Assembly: GCF_001013905.1 (NCBI RefSeq)
Contig: NZ_LN831790.1
Coordinates: 7,144,001-7,208,000, forward strand
DNA length: 64,000 nt
Reading direction: 5' to 3'
DNA from: Streptomyces leeuwenhoekii
GTDB lineage: Bacteria > Actinomycetota > Actinomycetes > Streptomycetales > Streptomycetaceae
This document shows, in pieces, positions 10,370 through 17,061 of this stretch. Made by a program: the position numbers and the translations under genes. The notes under the pieces are model-generated. The model was not told where the DNA came from. It worked only from the letters and a program-made list of their open reading frames with translations, and searched no databases. Positions within the stretch are counted from its first letter, which is position 1, and every line of letters starts with the position of its first letter.

Positions 10370-10746
10370 GGCGCTTCCTTCCGATCACCGGATCGTTGCT
10401 CTGGTCGTGCCGTTGACCGGCGCGCGGTGGGCACGTACAGAACCGTAGTTGCCGAATCGGACGCCGCGACGGGGCGGTCCTGGCGTGATCACCATCAGGT
10501 GATCGATGCGATCGCCTGGTAGTTCCAGACCAGGTCTCCGCGGGTGCATTTTCCACGCCGAGTACGGCTCGTGGAAGGGCGCCTATACAGGGTTGAGGAA
10601 CTGGGCCATCGACGGCACCCTATGCCAGGTCCTCGATCTCCTTCAGGACCTTCTGAGGTGCTGGACCGGTGCCTGCACCACCTGCGGACGACCTCTACCC
10701 AACCCGCGAAGCCGCCACCGACAACCCAGAACCTGACACAGCACTA
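10370..10746. other. Gene-poor gap between exporter and IS element
   Basis: About 377 bp without an intact gene. It holds an inverted repeat GATCACC/GGTGATC (10487-10493/10498-10504), a short transposase-like fragment (listed separately) and no other recognisable coding signal. The left part may be the exporter's 3' untranslated region. Confidence 0.6.
10545..10640 (+). pseudogene. Degraded IS5-like transposase fragment
   Basis: Translation in the plus frame gives AEYGSWKGAYTGLRNWAIDG followed by TLCQVLDLLQ. This resembles the YGSWQTLYTRFRRWALDGTFSRML stretch of IS5-family OrfA proteins, including the one encoded 700 bp to the right on the other strand. Only about 30 residues are left, with no start, catalytic residues or inverted repeats. 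It is probably a relic of an older insertion. The similarity is short, so confidence is modest. Confidence 0.45.
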
Positions 10747-10766
10747 CTAGAGATCGTCTTCAAAGG

Positions 10767-11285
10767 TCAGATCCAGAGCAGGATTGAGGCGATGGTGACG
10801 GCGGCCTGGTAGGACTCGCGGGTCTTGTCGTAGCGAGTTGCCAGGCCGCGCCACTGCTTGAGGCGGTTGAAGCAGCGTTCGACGACGTTGCGGCGGCGGT
10901 AGACGGACCGGTTGAAGCCGGGTGGCCGGCCGCCGCGTGTGCCGCGGTTCAGCCGGCCGAGGGCCTGGTCGACGCGTTCGGGGATCGTGTGCGGGATGCC
11001 GCGCCGGCGCAGGTAGGCGCGGATCTTCCGGGAGCTGTAGCCCTTGTCGGCGACCACGTGGTCGGGGCGGGTGCGTGGGCGTCCGGGCCCGATCCTGGGC
11101 ACGCTGATCGAGCCCATGACCTGCTCGAAGCGGGTGCAGTCGTTGGCGTTGCCGCCTGAGAGGACGAAGCCGAGAGGGCGGCCGATTCCGTCGCAGGCGA
11201 GGTGGACTTTGGTGCTCAGTCCGCCTCGGGATCGGCCGAGGGCGTGACCACCCGCTTCGTCCCGGTCGACCGCCCCCTTTTGCCG
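10767..11285 (-). CDS. IS5-family transposase OrfB (C-terminal part, expressed by frameshift)
   Basis: This frame carries HALGRSRGGLSTKVHLACDG, the second catalytic Asp in DHVVADKGYSSRKIR and the final catalytic Glu in RRRNVVERCFNRLKQWRGLA, ending ASILLWI. The start given is approximate: it is where the frame takes over from OrfA at the A4G5 run (11273-11281), not an independent start codon. An ATG further upstream exists in this frame but encodes unrelated sequence overlapping OrfA. Confidence 0.78.
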   Translation of the reverse strand, partial: RQKGAVDRDEAGGHALGRSRGGLSTKVHLACDGIGRPLGFVLSGGNANDCTRFEQVMGSISVPRIGPGRPRTRPDHVVADKGYSSRKIRAYLRRRGIPHTIPERVDQALGRLNRGTRGGRPPGFNRSVYRRRNVVERCFNRLKQWRGLATRYDKTRESYQAAVTIASILLWI

Positions 11286-11626
11286 CCGGCGGCGTGCTGG
11301 TGGGCCCGCACGATGGTGGAGTCGACCGACACCAGCCACTGGATGTCCCCGGCCGCGTCCTTCTCGGCCTGGATGGCCCGCAGCATGCGCGAGAAGGTGC
11401 CGTCCAGGGCCCACCTGCGGAAACGCGTGTACAGGGTCTGCCAGGAGCCGTACCGCTCCGGCACATCACGCCAGGCCGATCCGGTCCGCAGTTTCCACAC
11501 GATCCCGTTCAGCACCACCCGGTCGTCCGAACGAGGCCGCCCCGCGGTCCCTGAACTCGGCAGCAACCGCGACAACACCGCCCACTCGGCATCCGAAAGT
11601 TCATGACGACGCACCACGACAAGCAT
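11216..11626 (-). CDS. IS5-family transposase OrfA
   Basis: A 136-residue N-terminal part. It has the DUF4096-like start RRHELSDAEWAVLSRLLPSS, then GRPRSDDRVVLNGIVWKLRT, RYGSWQTLYTRFRRWALDG and the first catalytic Asp in VSVDSTIVRAHQHAAG (near residue 105). The frame ends soon after an AAAAGGGGG run. A frameshift there would fuse it to OrfB, the known strategy in the IS427 group of IS5 elements. Confidence 0.82.
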   Translation of the reverse strand: MLVVVRRHELSDAEWAVLSRLLPSSGTAGRPRSDDRVVLNGIVWKLRTGSAWRDVPERYGSWQTLYTRFRRWALDGTFSRMLRAIQAEKDAAGDIQWLVSVDSTIVRAHQHAAGGKRGRSTGTKRVVTPSADPEAD

Positions 11627-11662
11627 GATCCCTCATCACATGGACACCTTTGAAGACGATCT

Positions 11663-12580
11663 CTAGGCCTTGACACTGCCGGCGGTGAGACCGTGCTGCC
11701 AGTAGCGTTGCAGGTAGAGAAAGGCGAGTACCAGCGGGACGATGGAAACGAGCGACCCGGTGATCACCGTGCTGAACTGCACCTCCGCCCCGGTTCCCGA
11801 GTTGCTCTGCCCGCTCAGGTGGGCGAGCCCCACAGTGACCGGGTAGAGCTCTCGACTTCGGATCATCAGCAACGGGAGGAGGTAGTTGTTCCACGAGCTC
11901 ACGAGGGCGAAGAGGAAGACGGTGACCGTGCCGGGCGTCAGCAGCCGCAGGGCGATCGTGGCGAAGATGCGGAATTCGCCGGCGCCGTCCATCCGTGCGG
12001 CCTCGAGCAGTGATTCCGGCACCGCGTCAGCCGCGTAGACCCGCATGATGAAGACGCCGATCGGGCTGGCGAGGGCCGGCAGGATTACGGCCAGGGCCGA
12101 ATTGGTCAGCTGGTAGTTGCTGAACAGCAGGTACTGCGGCAGGGCGAGCGCACTGGTCGGAATCATGATCGCGCCGAGTGCGACGGAGAAGAGTATCCGG
12201 TCACCGGGGAAGCGGTACTTCGCGAAGGCGTAACCCGCCATCGTGCACAGCAGGGCCGCACCGGCCGCCGCAACCACACAGTAATAGGCGGAGTTCAGCA
12301 TCCACCGGCCGAACAGACCGTCGTCGAACGTGAAAAGCGTCTGCAGGTTTTCCCACAAGGAGATCTCGTCGTCGAACCACAGACCGAAGCTGTCGAAGAG
12401 CCCCGCGTTGGATTTGGTGGCGGATATGGCCAGCCAGACGATGGGAAGGAGGAAGTAGGCGGTGCAGAACCAGAGTAGGGCGGTGAGCAAACCTTTGCGT
12501 GGGCGGTGCCTTGAGCGGCCCGCTGCTCCTCCGCCGGTGGACTCCGCGACCGAGCGCGACTCGAGCAGCTGTGCGGTCAT
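11663..12580 (-). CDS. Sugar-type ABC transporter permease (MalG/UgpE-like)
   Basis: A 305-residue inner-membrane permease with about six membrane segments. It has the EAA loop that contacts the ATPase, ESLLEAARMDGAGEFRIF (around residue 200), and the usual ending YLQRYWQHGLTAGSVKA. ATG at 12580 overlaps the TGA of the partner permease (ATGA). Its TAG stop lies in the CTAG where the IS element inserted: the element's first base G recreates the stop codon, so the protein is unchanged. No solute-binding protein or ATPase gene is next to it. Many actinomycete sugar permeases share one MsiK-type ATPase encoded elsewhere, but a missing binding protein is unusual. Confidence 0.87.
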   Translation of the reverse strand: MTAQLLESRSVAESTGGGAAGRSRHRPRKGLLTALLWFCTAYFLLPIVWLAISATKSNAGLFDSFGLWFDDEISLWENLQTLFTFDDGLFGRWMLNSAYYCVVAAAGAALLCTMAGYAFAKYRFPGDRILFSVALGAIMIPTSALALPQYLLFSNYQLTNSALAVILPALASPIGVFIMRVYAADAVPESLLEAARMDGAGEFRIFATIALRLLTPGTVTVFLFALVSSWNNYLLPLLMIRSRELYPVTVGLAHLSGQSNSGTGAEVQFSTVITGSLVSIVPLVLAFLYLQRYWQHGLTAGSVKA

Positions 12581-13503
12581 CGCCGCTCCTTCCTCGAAGC
12601 CACCATCTGCACCACATAGGAGGCGACGACGATGACGAATCCAAGCACGAAGGACATCGCTGCGGCGTAGCCGAGGTCCTGGCCGGCGAACGCCGTGTTG
12701 TAGACGTACAGGTTTGGGGTGTAGCTGGAGGAGATCGCCCCAGGTGCCAGCGCCGCCAGTAGCTGTGGCTCGTTGAACAGCTGGAAGGCGGTGATCAGCG
12801 CCAGCAGGACGCACAGCAGAACGGATGGCATGATCGCCGGGATCTTGATGCTCCACGCGATGCGGACCTGGCCGGCGCCGTCAAGTGCGGCGGCCTCGTA
12901 GAGTTCCTCGGGCACGCTGCGCAGAGCGGTGTACAGAATGATCATGTAGTAGCCGAGGACGCTCCACAGCACCACGTTGACTATCGAGCCGAAGATGTGA
13001 TCAGGGCTCAGCAGGTGGGGCGCGGGGAGGTCGAGGGACCGGAAGGCCTGCGCGAACGGTCCGAAGTCGTCACCGTAGAGATAGCCCCACATGAGAGTGG
13101 CCACCACCGCCGGGACTGCGTTGGGGACGAACATCAGCATCCGTGCCGCTTTTGCGCCCCGCACGCGGCCGCTGTCGAAGGCCAGCGCGAACACCAGGGC
13201 CAGCCCGACGGTCAACGGCACCTTGACGAGCATGAAGAGGCCGACCCGGCCGATGCCCTCGAGGAACTCGGGATCAGTGAAGGCTTTCGTGAAGTTGTCG
13301 AGCCCGATGAACCTCGTTTCTCCGAGGATGGTCTCCCGGAAGAGACTGGAGACGAAGGCGTAACCGAGCGGTGCCAGGACCATCAGGGCGAACACCAGGA
13401 AGAACGGAGCGACCATCAGGTAGGCGAAGACGCGGTGCCGGGGGCGGTGAGCGCCAAGACGCAGGGGCGCGGCGGCCAGCCCGCGCAAGGTCGGGGCGGT
13501 CAC
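12577..13503 (-). CDS. Sugar-type ABC transporter permease (MalF/UgpA-like)
   Basis: A 308-residue partner permease. The N-terminal cytoplasmic stretch is followed by VFAYLMVAPFFLVFALMVLA, and the EAA loop is EELYEAAALDGAGQVRIAW. It forms the heterodimeric channel with the downstream-encoded permease. The GTG at 13503 is the likely start. It lies only about 10 bp from the end of the second IS element, and no Shine-Dalgarno is visible, so the original promoter and any upstream binding-protein gene have been cut off. Expression now depends on read-through or a promoter from the IS. Confidence 0.84.
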   Translation of the reverse strand: MTAPTLRGLAAAPLRLGAHRPRHRVFAYLMVAPFFLVFALMVLAPLGYAFVSSLFRETILGETRFIGLDNFTKAFTDPEFLEGIGRVGLFMLVKVPLTVGLALVFALAFDSGRVRGAKAARMLMFVPNAVPAVVATLMWGYLYGDDFGPFAQAFRSLDLPAPHLLSPDHIFGSIVNVVLWSVLGYYMIILYTALRSVPEELYEAAALDGAGQVRIAWSIKIPAIMPSVLLCVLLALITAFQLFNEPQLLAALAPGAISSSYTPNLYVYNTAFAGQDLGYAAAMSFVLGFVIVVASYVVQMVASRKERR

Positions 13504-13522
13504 GACTGCGGCCTAACAACGG

Positions 13523-13993
13523 CTAACACAATGAGCCGAGTTGTCGGTGGGTGATCAGGCAGCAGGCGAGTTTGAGGAACGCTTCGTGGATGTCAGCCCG
13601 TCGTTCCCAGCGGATCCGCAGTCGTCGGAAGCCGTGCAGCCAGGCGAAGCTGCGCTCAATCACCCACCGGTAGGTACCCAGCCCGGTGCCATGTCGCGTG
13701 CCGCGCCGGGCGATCGCGGGCAGGATGCCTCGGTCGCGGACCCGGTCGCGGTAGATGTCGTGGTCGTAGCCCCGGTCGGCGAACAGGGCGTCGGGCTTGC
13801 GGCGCGGACGGCCCACCCGGCCGCGGACCGGCGGAATCGCATCGAGCAGGGGCAACAGCTGGGTGACATCATTGCGGTTGCCCCCGGTCAACAGGACCGC
13901 GAGGGGTGTGCCATGCCCGTCGGTGATCAGGTGGTGCTTCGAGCCGGCCCGCCCGCGGTCGACCGGCGAAGGGCCCGTGTGCTGCCCCCTTTT
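13523..13993 (-). CDS. IS5-family transposase OrfB (second element, frameshift product)
   Basis: This frame carries GSKHHLITDGHGTPLAVLLTGG, the catalytic Asp in ALFADRGYDHDIYRD and the Y-R-E signature YRWVIERSFAWLHGFRRL with the catalytic Glu. The start given marks the frameshift site; no independent start is proposed. Apart from the frame change, the transposase looks intact. Confidence 0.77.
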   Translation of the reverse strand, partial: KRGQHTGPSPVDRGRAGSKHHLITDGHGTPLAVLLTGGNRNDVTQLLPLLDAIPPVRGRVGRPRRKPDALFADRGYDHDIYRDRVRDRGILPAIARRGTRHGTGLGTYRWVIERSFAWLHGFRRLRIRWERRADIHEAFLKLACCLITHRQLGSLC

Positions 13994-14373
13994 AGGGCCC
14001 TGACGTGGGAGGAGTCGATCACGCAGCGGGACCAGTCCAGTCGCGATGCCGCGTTCAGCTCTGCGAGCAGAACTTCGTGGAGTCGCTGCCAGACGCCGGC
14101 CTCGTTCCAGTCCCGCAGCCGCCGCCAGCAGGTCATGCCCGAGCCGAAGCCCAGCTCCCTGGGCAGGTACTCCCACTGGATGCCGGTGTGCAGCACGTAC
14201 AAGATCCCGCACAGCACCTCCCGGTCCGGCAGCGGCTTGCGACCCGGGTACCGAAAGCGCCGCTCACGCTGCGGAAGCAGCGGCTCCAAGCGGTCCCACA
14301 GCTCATCCGACACGATCCACGGTGATGTCCCCACAACGAGGGGAACGCTCAACTCCTGCCCTGGACACGGCAA
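13927..14373 (-). CDS. IS5-family transposase OrfA (second element)
   Basis: About 148 residues from a TTG; a TTG a few codons later is an alternative start. It contains IVSDELWDRLEPLLPQRERR, PDREVLCGILYVLHTG, GSGMTCWRRLRDWNEAGVW and the first catalytic Asp in CVIDSSHVRALKGG. The frame runs out after the AAAAGGGGG run, where ribosomes would shift into OrfB. Confidence 0.8.
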   Translation of the reverse strand: MPCPGQELSVPLVVGTSPWIVSDELWDRLEPLLPQRERRFRYPGRKPLPDREVLCGILYVLHTGIQWEYLPRELGFGSGMTCWRRLRDWNEAGVWQRLHEVLLAELNAASRLDWSRCVIDSSHVRALKGGSTRALRRSTAGGPARSTT

Positions 14374-14561
14374 GCAGCAGTGATCCGCCTCATTGTGTTA
14401 GCCGTTGTTAGGGCAGGGGTGATCTGCCTACCTCGTACACCCTCTGAGACCAAACACGGCATCGGGTTTCTGCGCGCTTGTTGAACCCGCCACGGTCACT
14501 TCTTGGTGGTCAGTCGACATAATCGCCTGACCAATCGCTTACTGCAAGTTCTTCGGTGGTT

Positions 14562-14583
14562 GCGCAAAGAGTGCTACTTGCGC
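14562..14583 (-). terminator. Weak hairpin after the methyltransferase stop
   Basis: GCGCAA (14562-14567) pairs with TTGCGC (14578-14583) around a 10-nt loop, 7 nt past the methyltransferase TAG. No T-run follows on the transcribed side, so this would be an actinomycete-style I-shaped terminator at best. Confidence 0.35.
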
Positions 14584-14589
14584 GTGGAG

Positions 14590-15438
14590 CTACCGTGCCT
14601 TTTCCGCTGTCAGGAGAGCGTAGCCGACGTAGTCGGTGAAGGCGTTCAGGCCGTCGGTCGCCAATTTCAGATACTGAGGTTTGCTCGACTGAGTGATTTC
14701 AACGGAGTTTGCGCGAAGCATGCTGAGTAGCCAGGACACTGACGGAACGGCGGACTCCTGGGTGATGTCCCGGGCTTCCACGATGTGAAAGCTGGCTTCG
14801 GTGAACAGTTCGCTCAGGCTTTGCAGTGAACAGGTGGCGCGGGTGTCCTGGGTGAGCACCGGCATGAACTTCGACCAGATGTCGTGTTCCTGCGCCGTGG
14901 TGGGCCTGCGGCGGATGAAGTCGGCCAGGGCGAGGCGGGCTCCAGGGCGCAGGACGCGATGCAGTTCGGTCACCGCCGCCACCGGATCGGACATGTGGGA
15001 GATCGACTCCAAGGCGATGGCGGCATCGAACGACTCATCCGGGAACGGCAGGCGCATCGCGTCGGCGACCTGGATGCGAACCTGGTCGGTCAGGCCTTCG
15101 GACAGCGCGAATTCGGCCGCGGCGGCGGCTTGTGCTGAGCTGACCGTGATGCCGGTGACCAGTGCGCCGGTGCTGCGGGCCAGGTGCACGGCGGGCTGGC
15201 CGTGCCCGCAGCCCACGTCGAGCACCTCCGATCCCGAGCTCACCCCCGCCTGCGCCGCGATGATGTCGGTCAGCCGGTCGGCCGCTTCCGGCAATGACAT
15301 GCCCGAGCCCTCGTCCCAGTAGCCGAAGTGCAGCGCCGACCGGGTACCCAGCAGTGCCTCGAAGAACGGCTTCAGTTCGTCATACATCTCGCCAACCTCG
15401 CCGGCGGATACGGACCGCGGTTCTCTGGATTCTGGCAA
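14590..15438 (-). CDS. SAM-dependent small-molecule methyltransferase (probable tailoring enzyme)
   Basis: A 282-residue class I methyltransferase. The SAM-binding motif I is VLDVGCGHGQPAVHLA (near residues 73-88), followed by VADAMRLPFPDESFDAAIALESISHM and LHRVLRPGARLALADF. The N-terminal MYDELKPFFEALLG and LHFGYWDEG are typical of natural-product O-methyltransferases of the AveD/RebM/rifamycin type (from memory). The TTG at 15438 has AGAAGGA about 8 nt upstream, which supports it over the internal ATG. It is divergent from the P450-like gene and the PKS, so it probably methylates a hydroxyl of the polyketide or its sugar. A strong palindrome and promoter lie just upstream. Confidence 0.85.
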   Translation of the reverse strand: MPESREPRSVSAGEVGEMYDELKPFFEALLGTRSALHFGYWDEGSGMSLPEAADRLTDIIAAQAGVSSGSEVLDVGCGHGQPAVHLARSTGALVTGITVSSAQAAAAAEFALSEGLTDQVRIQVADAMRLPFPDESFDAAIALESISHMSDPVAAVTELHRVLRPGARLALADFIRRRPTTAQEHDIWSKFMPVLTQDTRATCSLQSLSELFTEASFHIVEARDITQESAVPSVSWLLSMLRANSVEITQSSKPQYLKLATDGLNAFTDYVGYALLTAEKAR

Positions 15439-15514
15439 TGTGAAAATCCTTCTGTGTTAGGGAAAGGGAGGCAGCCCGAAAGGGTGCTCCGAACTGGGGT
15501 GGGCGCGAATAGGT

Positions 15515-15533
15515 CTCGACGGTGACCGTCGAG
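15515..15533. promoter_or_regulatory. 19-bp perfect palindrome over the methyltransferase transcription start
   Basis: CTCGACGGTGACCGTCGAG has 9-bp arms around a single central base. It lies 5-23 bp downstream of the predicted leftward -10 (15538-15543), where a bound dimer would block initiation. No other copy was noticed in the window. Confidence 0.6.
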
Positions 15534-15537
15534 TGAG

Positions 15538-15565
15538 TATCTACTGAGAGTGTCACTTTCGGCAA
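15538..15565 (-). promoter_or_regulatory. Candidate leftward promoter of the methyltransferase gene
   Basis: Read on the minus strand: TTGCCG (15565-15560), 16-bp spacer, TAGATA (15543-15538). The transcript would start near 15531, giving a leader of about 95 nt before the TTG start. Confidence 0.45.
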
Positions 15566-15568
15566 CTA

Positions 15569-15583
15569 GTCCTACTATAGGAC
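15569..15583. promoter_or_regulatory. Palindrome GTCCTA-cta-TAGGAC upstream of the methyltransferase -35
   Basis: A perfect 6-bp inverted repeat with a 3-bp spacer, 4 bp upstream of the predicted leftward -35. The position fits an activator site or a rightward promoter element (it contains TACTAT). Confidence 0.4.
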
Positions 15584-15759
15584 AATCTGATTGATGGACC
15601 TCAGTACAGGTCTACCTGGTGTGTGGTCTCGCACTCATTTTCCATCATTCGCCCGAAAGGGGGATGGCTAAGTCCGGCATGATTATCGCAGACTGATTCG
15701 GAGCCGACCCTTTCGTCGTCTGTACCAGATGTGACACCTACGACCGGGAAGGGCCGGTA

Positions 15760-17061
15760 GTGAATCTCTCATCAACAGGCACGGTGACCTATCCGTTTGA
15801 CGATGGCAAGGAAAAGGCACTCGCCCCGTATGACCCCGAACTGCGGGCGAGTTCCGGACTGGCCGAAGTGCGCATGTCCTTCGGTGACCCGGCCTGGCTG
15901 GTGACTCGGAACGTCGAGGTGCGCACCGCTCTTATGGACCAGCGGTTGCGCAGCAGGGAGCCAAGCATGGACCCTGGAGCGCCTCGGATGCATCCGGATA
16001 CACCGAGCATCCCGGTGAATATCGCGGCACTGAGCGGCCCCGAGCATGTGTGCGGGCGCAAGGTGATGGCCAAGTCGTTCACCGCGCGGCGTGTGCCCGA
16101 GTTCCAGCCGCGCACGACCGAGAGTAGCAGGGGCCTGGTGGACCGCCTGGTCGGCAACGGTCCGGTGGCCGACTTCGTGGACGTGTTCGCCCTGTCGCTC
16201 CCACTGCATGTTATCTGCGACATGCTGGGGGTGCCCGCCGGGGACGTCGGCCAGATCATGGAGTGGTCCGACGCCTTTCTGGAGATGAAGTTCACCGAGC
16301 CGGCCCCCCAGCAGGTCGGTGAGTACGTTACGGCGTTCACCGAGTACCTCGGCGGAATCATCGCGGCGCGGTTGGTCACCCTGGGCGAGGGAGTGATGGG
16401 CGAGATGGCCGAGGCCGTCGCGGCGGGCGCGGCCACTCTCCCCGAGGCGGCGATGCTGGCGCTGGGCCTGATGGTCACCGGGCTCGAAAATTCCAGCATC
16501 GCGCTGGCCAACTTCGTTTACGTGCTCGACCGCACGGACCAGCGGCGCGCGCTGTGCGACAACCAGCACTTGGTGCCCACCACGGTTGAGGAGCTGTTAC
16601 GGTTCCTGCCGTTGAGCGCGGGCGCCGTGCTGGCCGGGCAGGCAACCGAGGACGTCGCGGTCGACGACCACCTCGTCCGGGCGGGCGAGACGGTGATCCT
16701 CGCCTACGGCGCGGCCAACCGGGACGAGGCGGTGTTCCATCAGCCCGCTGAAGCGGAGCTGGACCGCGAGGCAAACACCCTGACGGAGCTGACCACGCGA
16801 ATGCCGGAGCTGCGCGTGCACGCCGCCGACGGCGAGCTGGCTTGGCTGATCACGAGGCAGTCCCGCGGGTTCGCGGAACTAGTGCCGCGGCAGGCAACGT
16901 TCGCCCGGTCGCGACGCCCGGCACGCCCTCTCGCCACACCGGCCGGAAGTCCGAGTACGTCCAGTACGAGAACTTCCGGCCGGCACACCGAGAGCACACA
17001 CCGGACGCCGCTCCTTGACGGGCAAACGTTGCCTGCCGCGGCACTAGCGGTTTCGTGGTGA
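15760..17061 (+). pseudogene. Cytochrome P450-like gene lacking the heme-binding loop, 3' end split by an insertion
   Basis: The frame is open for 433 codons from GTG 15760 (GGAAGGG upstream). It looks like a macrolide-cluster P450: GDPAWLVTRNVEVRTALMDQRLRSRE near the start, a weak I-helix LMVTGLENSSIALANF and the ExxR motif EELLR. After AANRDEAVF it goes straight from ELDREAN to TLTELTTRMPEL. The loop with the invariant heme Cys (FGxGxHxCxG) and the following helix, about 25 residues, are gone, so it cannot bind heme normally. Codons 375-429 come from a 165-bp insertion; without it the protein would end RGFAELAVSW, a standard P450 C-terminus. The stop overlaps the PKS start. P450-like glycosyltransferase helpers (EryCII, DesVIII) also lack the Cys but keep the loop length, and no glycosyltransferase is near. 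Confidence 0.8.
16880..17046. mobile_element. 163-bp MITE-like hairpin element inserted at CTAG in the P450 3' end
   Basis: The element spans 16882-17044, flanked by TA (16880-16881 and 17045-17046) within CTAG. Its ends are 25-bp inverted repeats with one mismatch, beginning GTGCCGCGGCAGGCAACGTT. Inside is a second stem, CCGGCCGGAAGT/ACTTCCGGCCGG (16939-16950/16972-16983), plus CTCTCG/CGAGAG (16928-16933/16989-16994), so the whole element folds into a long hairpin. It carries no gene. Insert plus duplicated TA is 165 bp, exactly 55 codons, so the reading frame stays open. Target and duplication match the two IS5-family elements in this window, suggesting mobilisation by an IS5-type transposase encoded elsewhere; the ends differ from both. 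Confidence 0.75.

Larger units (their letters stand above)
10747..11666 (-). mobile_element. IS5-family insertion sequence (two-frame transposase), copy at a permease stop codon
   Basis: About 0.9 kb, bounded by the inverted repeats GAGATCGTCTTCAAAGGT (10750-10767) and its reverse complement (11646-11663), each flanked by CTAG. The duplication is either TA within a CTAG target or the whole CTAG. Two overlapping leftward reading frames encode a DDE transposase, joined at an A4G5 run (11273-11281). All catalytic segments are present, so the element may still be active. It sits exactly on the TAG stop codon of the downstream-flanking permease gene. Confidence 0.88.
13514..14410 (-). mobile_element. 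Second IS5-family insertion sequence, unrelated termini
   Basis: An 893-bp element (13516-14408) with 20-bp perfect terminal repeats acaacggctaacacaatgag / reverse complement, flanked by TA on both sides. Removing the element and one TA restores CCTAGG, so the target was again CTAG. Its transposase is encoded leftward in two overlapping frames that meet at an A4G5 run (13985-13993). Its termini and protein differ from the element at 10747-11666, so the two are not a composite transposon. Confidence 0.86.
15439..15759. other. Divergent promoter region between methyltransferase and PKS operon
   Basis: A 321-bp gap with no gene. It holds the predicted leftward promoter and three palindromic sites described separately, and should carry the promoter of the P450-PKS operon as well. 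No convincing -35/-10 pair for the rightward direction is visible. The Shine-Dalgarno GGAAGGG lies shortly before the GTG at 15760. Confidence 0.6.

Noticed and set aside
10747..14410. The two IS elements as ends of a composite transposon carrying the permeases
   Set aside because: Their inverted repeats and transposases differ, so they cannot act as a pair.
14411..14730. Small rightward frame near 14503-14730
   Set aside because: Most of it overlaps the methyltransferase gene on the other strand, with no ribosome-binding site or recognisable product.
16870..17050. The last 55-60 residues of the P450-like frame as a novel C-terminal domain
   Set aside because: The stretch is bounded by inverted repeats and a duplicated TA, and removing it restores a normal P450 ending. 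It is inserted DNA that happens to stay open.
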